Below are positions 53,546 to 61,433 of a stretch of 64,000 bases of DNA, in pieces (within the stretch, counting starts at the first letter, position 1; every line of letters starts with the position of its first letter). The notes beneath the pieces are model-generated. The model had not been told where the DNA came from, did no database searches, and saw only the letters and a list, made by a program, of their open reading frames with translations. The DNA lies in assembly GCF_002269385.1 (NCBI RefSeq), contig NZ_CP022957.1, positions 3,029,001 to 3,093,000 of the forward strand, read 5' to 3'. The translations under genes were made by a program, and so were the position numbers. This stretch comes from Maribacter cobaltidurans. Lineage in GTDB: Bacteria; Bacteroidota; Bacteroidia; Flavobacteriales; Flavobacteriaceae.

Positions 53546-55490
53546 TTAGGCTCGACTTATAGTTTTCCAATGCAACAAAAGAGACAACAGAAGTGAACAC
53601 CCCATTAAAGTCTTGCAAGACAATGTTTGTTCCTTTATTATCCTTTTTCCATCCATAGATTTGTTTTTCAGGATCTAATATATCCGGTGAGGGTATTCTC
53701 ATAGAATAGTTTCCCCTCCATGAGCCATTTTCTAGTTGGGCATTTAACAAAATTTCCGACAAAAGTTTATCAGGCAGATTATCATAATTAAAAATATGCT
53801 TGGACTTGATTCTGCTCAAAAGGCACAAGGCAACATAAAATATATTATGAGCCCCATACTTGACAGGATTGGATTTTTTATTTAATTCATTGCAACAAAG
53901 GTTGAATATTTTTTTATTCATATTGATACAACATGCTAACACCAAGAAAGAAATTGCATAATCCCTGCTGGTCCACCAGTATGGTACTTCATCTAAATCT
54001 TCGATTTTATCAATTAGAAATGACTCCAATTTTCGTTTTTTATCATTATTAATGCCTAGCTGACAAAAAACTAAATATGCAACAGCGCTAACACAGAAAT
54101 GTGAATTTAACCAACCTTCAACGTTATTAACTTCCTTGGTGTTTAGTGAAGCCAATAGCTCTTTTTCATTTCTATAGGTACAAAAACCTCCATCTTCATT
54201 TTGAAAACTGAACCATTCTTCAAGTTCGTCTTCACAGAAATCAGTTCCCAGACTATGTAAGGCAAGTATTGTGAAGGACGTAGAGTCTGCGTCTGGTATC
54301 CAGTTTGAATTATATCCCCATAAATTCTTTTCTTCATAGCGATTGGAAAGTAAAAACTCCTTTGATTTACTCAAATCAAAATGGGACTTGTACCAGTGAG
54401 ATAAAAAATAGCATACAAAGGAAGTAGTCCAAACATTACTGTTCCCTGCATCATTAAAATAATCTGTCCAACTACCATCTTCTTCTTGAATTTCAAATAA
54501 ATAATGTAAGACTTCGGAATTTTCTATTTTGCCCGAACCATTACTCGATCTATCAATATGTTGTGATTTCAAGTATTTATTAAATCTTATATATCCATTT
54601 ATATTCAGGTTGTTTATTGTAATTGTATTTTGCATCCGCTGCAATTCATCCTTCCATCTGGGCGCTTTATAATCTCTCACAAATTCAAAGGCCCTTATAA
54701 TATGTTCATAAGCCTTTAAGTATAGTTCTTCGGCCACACCTTCCAGATAAAGAAGCTTTTTTTGATCACCTAAACTATATGATTCAATGTCATCGACTCT
54801 CTTTTCTAAGTGGTTTTTTGAAATATTGAACTGCTGATTAATATAGTCTTCCTCATAATCTGAAACATCATCCAATATTTGAAAAGCAACATAAAAATCC
54901 TTGTGCGATTTAAGAACGTTTTGGTATTCATTTCGATAATGTTTCCCTGTAAGTACAAATAGAGCGTCTATCGCTATTTTTCCAAAAGAAGACTTGTAAT
55001 CGCATAAAACCTCATATTCCGCAAACGAAGATATATTGTGGCTTTGCTTGTCCAATTTATAAGCCTTAACATATTCAAATTTTCTTTTGCCCCATATATC
55101 CCAAAATTCAGAATCAGTTTCAAAGAAAGTCGATAATATCTTGACAGTTTCCTCTTGGCAGATATTAATTGTTAGAAAGACGTTGAAATTCGATGTTTCC
55201 TTTTTGTTGTCAAAAATATCGTCCATCAAAATAATGGACCGATAGTAAAGAAATCCAGCGATTGACAACATATCCAACACCTCTTTATCAGAAAAATCGA
55301 AAGCTGAATTGAAAAGATATGGGTAATATAAATAGTAATCAGGGTTGTTCCGGATAAACTTTTGGTAGCAAATATTATCGATTACTTCCTTGGGATAGCC
55401 AAGCCCATTCAAGTATATCTGTACATTTTCAATCGCTTCTTTGAAAAGATTGTCATCTCTGTAATCAAAAAAATATTTTGTACTTATCAA
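53535..55490 (-). CDS. Fusion of a class I isoprenoid-synthase-like and a prenyltransferase/squalene-cyclase-like domain
   Basis: 651 residues. Residues about 1-300 look like the all-alpha polyprenyl synthase fold, with two aspartate-rich motifs: DDIFD (90-94) and DDVSD (207-211). The basic RRG after the first motif is absent. Residues about 320-645 are an alpha/alpha-barrel with QW-like repeats (QEEDGSW, QNEDGGF, QLENGSW) and DADSTS (400-405), like the DxDD of class II cyclases with the last Asp changed. No DxC/His zinc site of protein prenyltransferases is seen. Start is TTG 55490. It may make, cyclise or attach an isoprenoid. Function not known. Confidence 0.72.
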   Translation of the reverse strand: MISTKYFFDYRDDNLFKEAIENVQIYLNGLGYPKEVIDNICYQKFIRNNPDYYLYYPYLFNSAFDFSDKEVLDMLSIAGFLYYRSIILMDDIFDNKKETSNFNVFLTINICQEETVKILSTFFETDSEFWDIWGKRKFEYVKAYKLDKQSHNISSFAEYEVLCDYKSSFGKIAIDALFVLTGKHYRNEYQNVLKSHKDFYVAFQILDDVSDYEEDYINQQFNISKNHLEKRVDDIESYSLGDQKKLLYLEGVAEELYLKAYEHIIRAFEFVRDYKAPRWKDELQRMQNTITINNLNINGYIRFNKYLKSQHIDRSSNGSGKIENSEVLHYLFEIQEEDGSWTDYFNDAGNSNVWTTSFVCYFLSHWYKSHFDLSKSKEFLLSNRYEEKNLWGYNSNWIPDADSTSFTILALHSLGTDFCEDELEEWFSFQNEDGGFCTYRNEKELLASLNTKEVNNVEGWLNSHFCVSAVAYLVFCQLGINNDKKRKLESFLIDKIEDLDEVPYWWTSRDYAISFLVLACCINMNKKIFNLCCNELNKKSNPVKYGAHNIFYVALCLLSRIKSKHIFNYDNLPDKLLSEILLNAQLENGSWRGNYSMRIPSPDILDPEKQIYGWKKDNKGTNIVLQDFNGVFTSVVSFVALENYKSSLNGR

Positions 55491-55521
55491 CCAATCACTG
55501 TTTATATAATTTTCTTAAAAA

Positions 55522-56694
55522 TCAATTACGTAAATCCCTTATGTCCTTTAATATCTTTCTTTCCTCTTCACTAAAGAACATTGTATTGTTCTCATTCCAG
55601 CCTTCCAACTTTGGTATTGCAATAACTTGTTTGTTAAATCCTTCTTCAACATCGTAGTTAGTAGACAACTTTTTTGGTGATATGTGTTCTACACGCGTCA
55701 ATATATATTTGGCGTTTGAACTGTACCTGTAGCTTTCTTGGCCTAAAATGCCGTTCCTAACGTTGTCCACTTCAACAAAAGAAAGGAAATATTTATCATG
55801 GACTTTACGATATTTTATCGTTGCTTTTGCCTCTATTAATATAAATACAGGATTTTTTGATTTTTTCCCCTCAAGGGATGATGCCACAATCGCTTTAATT
55901 TTTTCTGGATCTTTTTGCGTTTCTATCTGAACAATTGCCATGGTTTCTCTTTCAATATAAATTTTACCCATATTGTTGTTATAGATATTGTCGTTTGATG
56001 GTGAGAACCCGATAATGAGAATAGGGTTTTCCCTAGATTCGATTTCTCCAACATATTTGAAAGTATAGTCTGAAAGATTGTCAATATCGAACATTCTGCT
56101 TTTTGAACGTACCATATCGGCGTTCCGAACAATCGTGGCTATGCCCCCAACGGCATCTAAATTTAGCTTTGTGTGGTTTTCTGTTCGACGACCCTGAATG
56201 ATTTCTGCTTGATAGCCTTGGGGATTATTGTCTCCTTCATTATAAGTCATAAAAGAAACTTCGGTTAACATAGCGCCTTTTCCATCTTCCTGTACACTTT
56301 CACGATAAAAGCCATAAAGATTAAATGGATTCGATATTATATTCTGTGGGATGCTTTTAATAGCTTTTATTATAATATCCTTTGCGGTTTCTCCCCTAAC
56401 AAAGACCTCCTCCAAACTGATAATATAAGGACTCAACCAAATTGTATCCTTTTTACTTAAGTTATTTTTTTTGATATTTTTTTTTCGATAAGCTAAATGA
56501 GAGAATTCTATATTATTGGATTCGACAAAATAATCAATTGAAAATTTTCCAACTTCGTTTGTGGTTGTTCCCTGACCTTTTTCATCAGTGATGTGGGCAA
56601 ACTGTATTGGCTCCCTGGTCATCGAATCCAAAACTATTTGAGAATGTAGATGAATACTCCCAAGAAAAAAGACAATAAAGTATATCTTTTTCAT
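55522..56694 (-). CDS. Exported carboxypeptidase-regulatory-like protein (first gene of RiPP-like operon)
   Basis: 390 residues. Signal peptide (about 1-18, ending LHSQ), CarboxypepD_reg-like domain (about 20-95, REPIQFAHITDEKG, EVGKFSIDYF), then a long region found in flavobacterial outer-membrane-associated proteins (FNLYGFYRESVQEDG; IYIERETMAIVQIETQ). Function unknown. 31 bases before the isoprenoid-synthase-like gene. Confidence 0.68.
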   Translation of the reverse strand: MKKIYFIVFFLGSIHLHSQIVLDSMTREPIQFAHITDEKGQGTTTNEVGKFSIDYFVESNNIEFSHLAYRKKNIKKNNLSKKDTIWLSPYIISLEEVFVRGETAKDIIIKAIKSIPQNIISNPFNLYGFYRESVQEDGKGAMLTEVSFMTYNEGDNNPQGYQAEIIQGRRTENHTKLNLDAVGGIATIVRNADMVRSKSRMFDIDNLSDYTFKYVGEIESRENPILIIGFSPSNDNIYNNNMGKIYIERETMAIVQIETQKDPEKIKAIVASSLEGKKSKNPVFILIEAKATIKYRKVHDKYFLSFVEVDNVRNGILGQESYRYSSNAKYILTRVEHISPKKLSTNYDVEEGFNKQVIAIPKLEGWNENNTMFFSEEERKILKDIRDLRN

Positions 56695-56819
56695 AAATCA
56701 GGCATCTTTTGGTAAATATTAAGACTAATTCGTTTAGAACAATATACATCTATTTGAATTATTTGGCTGAATTGCAACGAATTAATAAAGAAATTATATA
56801 GGATATTAGGGCAAAAGAA

Positions 56820-56848
56820 ATCCGGATTCATTTATCATGAATCCGGAT
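56820..56848 (-). terminator. Hairpin between the precursor gene and the modification operon
   Basis: ATCCGGATTCAT (56820-56831) and ATGAATCCGGAT (56837-56848) pair perfectly, 12 bp with a five-base loop. On the minus strand TTTCTTTT follows. It may act as a partial terminator so that the precursor is transcribed in excess. Confidence 0.7.
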
Positions 56849-56866
56849 GACAAAAGTTTGATAGGT

Positions 56867-57010
56867 TTAGAAAGTGTAACTAGCTCCAATATAGCCTCTA
56901 CAATCACCACTTGTACAAGCATAATTACTCTCGTTTTTCCACTTTGCCATCTCTAATCTTTGCTCTAGTTCTTCGACTTTGAAGTTTTTTAAATCTTCAC
57001 TTTTGTTCAT
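56867..57010 (-). CDS. Candidate RiPP precursor peptide, 47 aa
   Basis: ATG 57010 to TAA 56867, too short for common gene finders. The first 24 residues look like a leader: charged and helical, with NFKVEELEQRLEMAKW. The tail (from about residue 26) is polar and small-residue rich with Cys32 and Cys37: NESNYACTSGDCRGY, then IGASYTF. Leader Leu/Glu periodicity resembles RiPP leaders read by RRE domains. It is followed by a strong hairpin and then by genes for a PqqD-M50 protein. Modification type unknown. Confidence 0.72.
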   Translation of the reverse strand: MNKSEDLKNFKVEELEQRLEMAKWKNESNYACTSGDCRGYIGASYTF

Positions 57011-57135
57011 AATTATAGTTTTAGGTTAATGCAATAAAATGCCTTTCTATTTGTAGTATTACAACTTATGAATATTTTTTTAAACTGACACTATCTGGGT
57101 TCAGATTATTTGAAAAATTTCTTAAAATGAAAAAA

Positions 57136-57222
57136 TCAATTACAATTATTACAACCTGAATCATTGGGACAGACAGTTACCATGATTGAAATTGCTGTTA
57201 ATGATAGGCCTGTTGTAGCCCC
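57136..57222 (-). pseudogene. Broken second precursor-like peptide
   Basis: The frame ends in a Cys-rich core, TVCPNDSGCNNCN, preceded by GATTGLSLTAISIMV. This looks like the core and post-GG start of flavobacterial class I lanthipeptide precursors. The upstream in-frame codon is a stop. One extra G in the run near 57219-57222 would join LDKLRG to GATTGL, making a GG-type junction. No start or full leader is found, so it is a relic or a sequencing indel. Confidence 0.4.
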
Positions 57223-57272
57223 TTAATTTATCCAAAAAAATGGAAATATTCCAAATAATGGCAAAACTTTGA

Positions 57273-57304
57273 TTGTCAAAATCGCAAAATCATTTGTACC
57301 TTTG
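57273..57304 (+). promoter_or_regulatory. Promoter of the restriction-modification genes
   Basis: TTG at 57273-57275 and a perfect TACCTTTG at 57297-57304 are 21 bases apart. Predicted start about 46 bases before ATG 57357. TTAGT/ACTAA around 57313-57328 forms a short palindrome that could be an operator. Confidence 0.6.
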
Positions 57305-57356
57305 GAATTAATTTAGTATGTAAACTAACCATCAAATATTTTGGACGGACTTCGAT

Positions 57357-60300
57357 ATGATTGATTTTGATATAATAGAAATTTTAGGTTTGGAAAAGGC
57401 TATCTCTGTTACTTCAGAATCTAATCATATTTCTGAAAGTCAGTTAGTTGTAATCAATCAAGTAAAAGATTTTGGTATTGATGAAATTTATTTCAGTACC
57501 GACGAAAATCATAACAGTTATCCAGCGGTTTTTTTAAAAAGGGTTGAAAAATTTGATGACGGGGCTCTTCTTCAAGTTGCAAAGGCTCAAAAAAAAATCT
57601 GGAATTTCAAAAAGGTAATTTTTCTATACGTTTATTCGGAAACTGAAATCCGTATTTACAATTGTGCCGAGAAACCTCTTATAATCAAATCAGATGAATT
57701 TGACTATAAGAAGGAGCTTAAGACACTCGAAATTGAGTCTTACACGTTCAAGGATAAAACCAAACTCAAACAGCTTCAAAATCTTTTTTCCACCATTGCC
57801 ATCGATACAGGTATTATATGGACATTGGAAGAAGCCTATGAGATAAGAAAGAAAATTAGCCTTCAACGAAGGGTTGATAAATACCTTGTTGAGAGCCTTA
57901 CCTATACTGCCAAGCAATTACAGGAAGAAGGGTTAGAAATTAACCTTATCCACAAAATAATAATGCGATCTCTATTTCTTCTGTATTTAGAAGATAGAGG
58001 TGCGACTGATGAAAAATTCTATTCTGAAATAAAAAATGGAGCAAAGTCTTATTTCGATATTTTAGACGATGCAGATAAAACATATTCCCTTTTTAAGAAA
58101 CTAGAAGAATATTTTAATGGTAATGTTTTTACTGTAGATAGCAATGAGTCAATCTCTAGGGAACATTTAAAAATTATCCGAAAGTGCTTTATCAACGGCA
58201 ATGATAATTCCTTGCAACAAAATCTTTTTGAAGACTTACGCCTTTTCGATTTTAGCATTATTCAAATAGAATTACTGAGCGAAATCTATGAGAATTTCCT
58301 TGCTGAAATAAACCCTACTTTAAAACAAGATACAGGTACTTATTACACACCACCCTCCCTAGTTGAGCTTATATTGAATGAGAAATTACCAATCTCTAAG
58401 ACAGAAAAAGAATTTAATGTTAAGGTACTAGACCCTACTTGTGGTTCGGGGATTTTTTTGGTTGAAAGTTTTAAACGTCTAGTCAAACGTCACGAAAATG
58501 CAAATACAGAAAAGCTTACAGACTTTAATGAGCTCAAGAAGCTATTGACGAATAATATATTTGGTATAGAGATACACCCTCAGTCCATCAAGGTAGCTGC
58601 TTTTAGTCTTTATTTGGCTTTGGTAGATAACTTGAATCCTAAGACAATTTGGCAAAATAAAGACTATCGCTTACCATATCTGATAAATGACCCTTCGGAT
58701 GATACTCTAGTTGAACAAGGCATGAATTTGTTTCGTGCAGATACTATAAAGGAGAATCCAGAAATTGAAGAAATAGATTTTGATTTGGTGGTGGGAAATC
58801 CACCTTTTGGAACTAAAAATCTATCCCAATCTATTCGGGATTATAGTGATAAATATGGGTTCGCTAAAGAAATGGTTCTACCATTTTTACACAAGGCAAC
58901 CAAAATTTCAGAGAATGGCGAAATTGCCTTGATATTCAATACTAAAGTTTTAACAAATACTAATGGCAAATATCAATCCTTTCGAGAGTGGCTTTTTAAT
59001 GAATGCTATGTAGAAAAGATATATAATTTTTCAATTCTAAGGAAAGTGCCAGAGGATTTTGGAGGTCAATTATTTGGTTCGGCAACAGGTCCAATTAGCG
59101 TTATATTTTATAGAAAAAATGCGCCTAAAAAGCGGTCAGACACAATTATCTATTATGCGCCTAAAACATATATAAAGTCAAATGTCATTGAAGGCGTAAG
59201 TATTGATAGTACTGATTTAAAATATCTTCCCAGAGAGGAATGTCAAAAACCATCCACTAAAATTTGGAAGGTTGCTATGTGGGGCGGAATGAGCGATTTT
59301 AATATAATTGAGAAAATATCAAGTAGAACTGTCTCGATGGACGCTTTTTTGAAAAACACCCAAAATGGTTGGAGTTTGCCTAGAGCTGGGCTAAATGGAG
59401 ACATAGAGCATCAAGATTTTATTCCTGAGCATGTAATCAATTCAAGACACATCCAAAGATTTTACACCCCTAGTCATGCCTTGCAAAAGAACGATAAGTA
59501 TTTTAGAAATATAGACAAAAATATATTTGAACCACCCTATGTATTATTTAAAAAGGGACAGAAGAACAGAAAGCTAACGGCATCATATATTGATTACTTC
59601 GGATATTGCACAACAGCCTGTTACGTTTTTAATGGAAATGTAGAAAGTGATAATAAGAAAGCTTTGACAGCTATTTTCAACTCAAAAATAACTACCTATA
59701 TTTTATTTATGGTTAGTTCTTCCTGGGGAATAGAAAGAGAGCAAATTTTCATGGATGAAGTGATGGATACCCCAGCAATTATAAGTTTACTCAATCAAGA
59801 AAACTTATCAAAAATTGTAGGTCATTTTGATAAAATAATGAATGGGATTAAATCGGATTTTTTCAAAAAGGATTATTCTCAGTTAGAAGAAAAGATTGAC
59901 AAAGTAATTTTGAAAGATGTTTTGGGAATGACCGATAGGGAAATGGTCATAATAAACGACAGCCTGGAATTCAGTCTTGACCTCTTCGAAAACAAGCAAA
60001 AATCAAAAGCTCTATTACCAATTACAGATGTAACGGATTATGCAAAACGGATTTCTTCAGAAATAAACGAATTTCTTCAGAATCAAGAAATAGCTTGTAG
60101 CGCTACGACTTTTAAAATGCCATATTTTTCACCATTAATGATGATTAAATTGTCTTTTGGCGTTAGCGAAAGTGGTGTAATAAAATCTAAGGAAAACTTG
60201 GATGAAGAGCTGAGACAACTCGATAAGGTTCTATGGCGAAAGAAAGCAACCAATATTTATTTCAGAAAAAAATTAAATTACAAAACAGGTAATGAAATTT

Positions 60301-60395
60301 TTATTGTTCGTCCCAATCAGAGGCGATTCTGGACTCAATCGATGGCTATTGAAGATGCTTCAGAATTAATACTGGAAATCCTTAATGAAGTATAG
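57357..60395 (+). CDS. Adenine-specific DNA methyltransferase of a restriction-modification system
   Basis: 1012 residues. N-terminal domain (about 1-330) of unassigned helical type, then an N6-adenine methyltransferase core with motif I DPTCGSGIFLVES (near 359) and motif IV NPPFG (near 481). The C-terminal half (about 600-1000) would carry target recognition (YFRNIDKNIFEPPYVLFKKG, TTACYVF and the SSWGIEREQIFMDE region). Large fused size resembles Eco57I-like or type IIL enzymes, but I see no clear nuclease motif in it. The following gene overlaps by 11 bases and could be the nuclease. Confidence 0.85.
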   Translation: MIDFDIIEILGLEKAISVTSESNHISESQLVVINQVKDFGIDEIYFSTDENHNSYPAVFLKRVEKFDDGALLQVAKAQKKIWNFKKVIFLYVYSETEIRIYNCAEKPLIIKSDEFDYKKELKTLEIESYTFKDKTKLKQLQNLFSTIAIDTGIIWTLEEAYEIRKKISLQRRVDKYLVESLTYTAKQLQEEGLEINLIHKIIMRSLFLLYLEDRGATDEKFYSEIKNGAKSYFDILDDADKTYSLFKKLEEYFNGNVFTVDSNESISREHLKIIRKCFINGNDNSLQQNLFEDLRLFDFSIIQIELLSEIYENFLAEINPTLKQDTGTYYTPPSLVELILNEKLPISKTEKEFNVKVLDPTCGSGIFLVESFKRLVKRHENANTEKLTDFNELKKLLTNNIFGIEIHPQSIKVAAFSLYLALVDNLNPKTIWQNKDYRLPYLINDPSDDTLVEQGMNLFRADTIKENPEIEEIDFDLVVGNPPFGTKNLSQSIRDYSDKYGFAKEMVLPFLHKATKISENGEIALIFNTKVLTNTNGKYQSFREWLFNECYVEKIYNFSILRKVPEDFGGQLFGSATGPISVIFYRKNAPKKRSDTIIYYAPKTYIKSNVIEGVSIDSTDLKYLPREECQKPSTKIWKVAMWGGMSDFNIIEKISSRTVSMDAFLKNTQNGWSLPRAGLNGDIEHQDFIPEHVINSRHIQRFYTPSHALQKNDKYFRNIDKNIFEPPYVLFKKGQKNRKLTASYIDYFGYCTTACYVFNGNVESDNKKALTAIFNSKITTYILFMVSSSWGIEREQIFMDEVMDTPAIISLLNQENLSKIVGHFDKIMNGIKSDFFKKDYSQLEEKIDKVILKDVLGMTDREMVIINDSLEFSLDLFENKQKSKALLPITDVTDYAKRISSEINEFLQNQEIACSATTFKMPYFSPLMMIKLSFGVSESGVIKSKENLDEELRQLDKVLWRKKATNIYFRKKLNYKTGNEIFIVRPNQRRFWTQSMAIEDASELILEILNEV

Positions 60396-61020
60396 TAAAA
60401 TGGGGTTAAACAAAGTAATAATTACTTGCTTCAAAAGGGGCTTTGAAGAAAAATGCTTTCAACTAATAACAGAATCTTATGTTTCTGCTATGGAAACCAA
60501 GGTTATCAAACTCAACTGGGATGAAAATGATATTACTTCGGAATTGAACGAACACATTAATGAAAACCCACTAAGATTAAAGTGGGGTATAGTTACAAAT
60601 GTTGAACAGCATTTACCAAAATATGATTTAGAAAAGGAAAAGGGTTTTGCAGCGAGACTACCTAGAATTGACCTTAGATTAGTAACCATAAACTCATCCT
60701 TAGAGTATGAATACAATATGGAAGCCAAAAATCTAAAGGAAAAAGATTCTGGTTTAAAACGACGTTATATTGATACTGGGATTAACAGTTTTGTTTCAAA
60801 AAAGTATGAGAACGGATGCCTACTTGGGTATGTGTTAGAGGGAGATTTGGACAAAACTGTAGGTGGAGTTAATAAGCTATTAAAGAAAGACGACAGGGAG
60901 CCCGAATCCTTGAAGCCTAAAACCTATCATTTACACAATAAGTATTACGAATCGGAACACCCTGACGATATAGTCATAAGACATTTTATATTTGATTTCA
61001 CCTCTTTACATAGTGCTTAA
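60385..61020 (+). CDS. Probable restriction endonuclease (PD-(D/E)XK-like), 211 aa
   Basis: Unassigned by family. RIDLRLV, then EYEYNMEAKNLK places Asp96, Glu113 and Lys115 in a D...ExK arrangement typical of PD-(D/E)XK nucleases, followed by YENGCLLGYVLEGDLDK as the next strand and helix. It overlaps the methyltransferase gene, so a cognate nuclease is the simplest reading. An ATG five codons later (MGLNKV) is an alternative start. Confidence 0.62.
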   Translation: MKYSKMGLNKVIITCFKRGFEEKCFQLITESYVSAMETKVIKLNWDENDITSELNEHINENPLRLKWGIVTNVEQHLPKYDLEKEKGFAARLPRIDLRLVTINSSLEYEYNMEAKNLKEKDSGLKRRYIDTGINSFVSKKYENGCLLGYVLEGDLDKTVGGVNKLLKKDDREPESLKPKTYHLHNKYYESEHPDDIVIRHFIFDFTSLHSA

Positions 61021-61114
61021 GGAAAATGAATGACTATTACTTTTAAAGTGCTAGGTGCAATATTAGTTCCACATGCCAATTTCAATTCCCTTAATTTTCT
61101 ATTTTATTATATAT

Positions 61115-61146
61115 GTAGCCTTTCCTAAAAATATAGGAAAGGCTAC
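61115..61146. terminator. Perfect palindrome after the restriction-modification genes
   Basis: GTAGCCTTTCCTA (61115-61127) and TAGGAAAGGCTAC (61134-61146) pair over 13 bp with a six-base loop. There is no T-run on either side. It sits in the 413-base gap before gbsR; the rest of that gap holds the proposed attR, another terminator and a promoter. Confidence 0.55.
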
Positions 61147-61159
61147 GGTAGGATATCGT

Positions 61160-61264
61160 TAAATTCAGTGACCTCCTTTGTATTTCTAATATTAAATGCT
61201 TTGTCAATAATAATCTTAATATCCTCCCTCAAAAAGTTTGAACTCTGTCTTGCGGAGGTCACTA
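61160..61264. other. Proposed right attachment site (attR)
   Basis: GGTCACTA at 61257-61264 repeats the octamer at attL (40984-40991); GTTTGAA upstream of it also echoes the tRNA T-arm. AGTGACCTCC (61167-61176) and GGAGGTCACT (61254-61263) form a perfect 10-bp inverted repeat, plausible recombinase binding arms. A GbsR-RND operon follows, which looks chromosomal. Confidence 0.5.
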
Positions 61265-61268
61265 GGGT

Positions 61269-61307
61269 AAATCCCAGTTCATGTATTTGAATTGGGATTT
61301 TTTTTAT
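61269..61307 (+). terminator. Terminator right of the island, probably the original tRNA-Arg terminator
   Basis: AAATCCCA (61269-61276) pairs with TGGGATTT (61293-61300), extended inside by TTCA/TGAA, then eight T residues. It begins five bases after the attR octamer. In an excised chromosome it would lie directly after tRNA-Arg. Confidence 0.7.
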
Positions 61308-61388
61308 GCCATTTGAATATTGTTAGTCCTTTACCCTTCATAATAGGAGGACCTTTAAACATTAACATTATTTTAAGCCGATTAGTTC

Positions 61389-61421
61389 GGAACAAAACGA
61401 ACTGTAAAGTAGCTTTGTTCC
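61389..61421 (+). promoter_or_regulatory. Promoter and palindromic operator of the GbsR-RND operon
   Basis: TAGCTTTG (61410-61417) is a perfect -7 element. GGAACAAA (61389-61396) and TTTGTTCC (61414-61421) form an 8-bp inverted repeat that spans it. A dimeric regulator bound here would block its own transcription. Confidence 0.6.
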
Positions 61422-61433
61422 AGAATTTGAACT

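Larger units (their letters stand above)
40989..61263. mobile_element. Putative 20-kb mobilizable island at tRNA-Arg
   Basis: The left end abuts the tRNA 3' end with a serine recombinase beside it. The right end is proposed at 61256-61263, where GGTCACTA recurs, next to a hairpin terminator suited to the tRNA. It carries mobilization genes, Fic/HicB, a broken AbiE pair, an ABC transporter, an IS, a RiPP-like cluster and a restriction-modification pair. Genes before and after are ordinary chromosomal ones. The right boundary is inferred; the left is well supported. Confidence 0.65.

Noticed and set aside
52358..55490. Standard lanthipeptide or lasso peptide cluster
   Set aside because: No LanB, LanC, LanM, lasso cyclase or transglutaminase-like protease is present in the operon.
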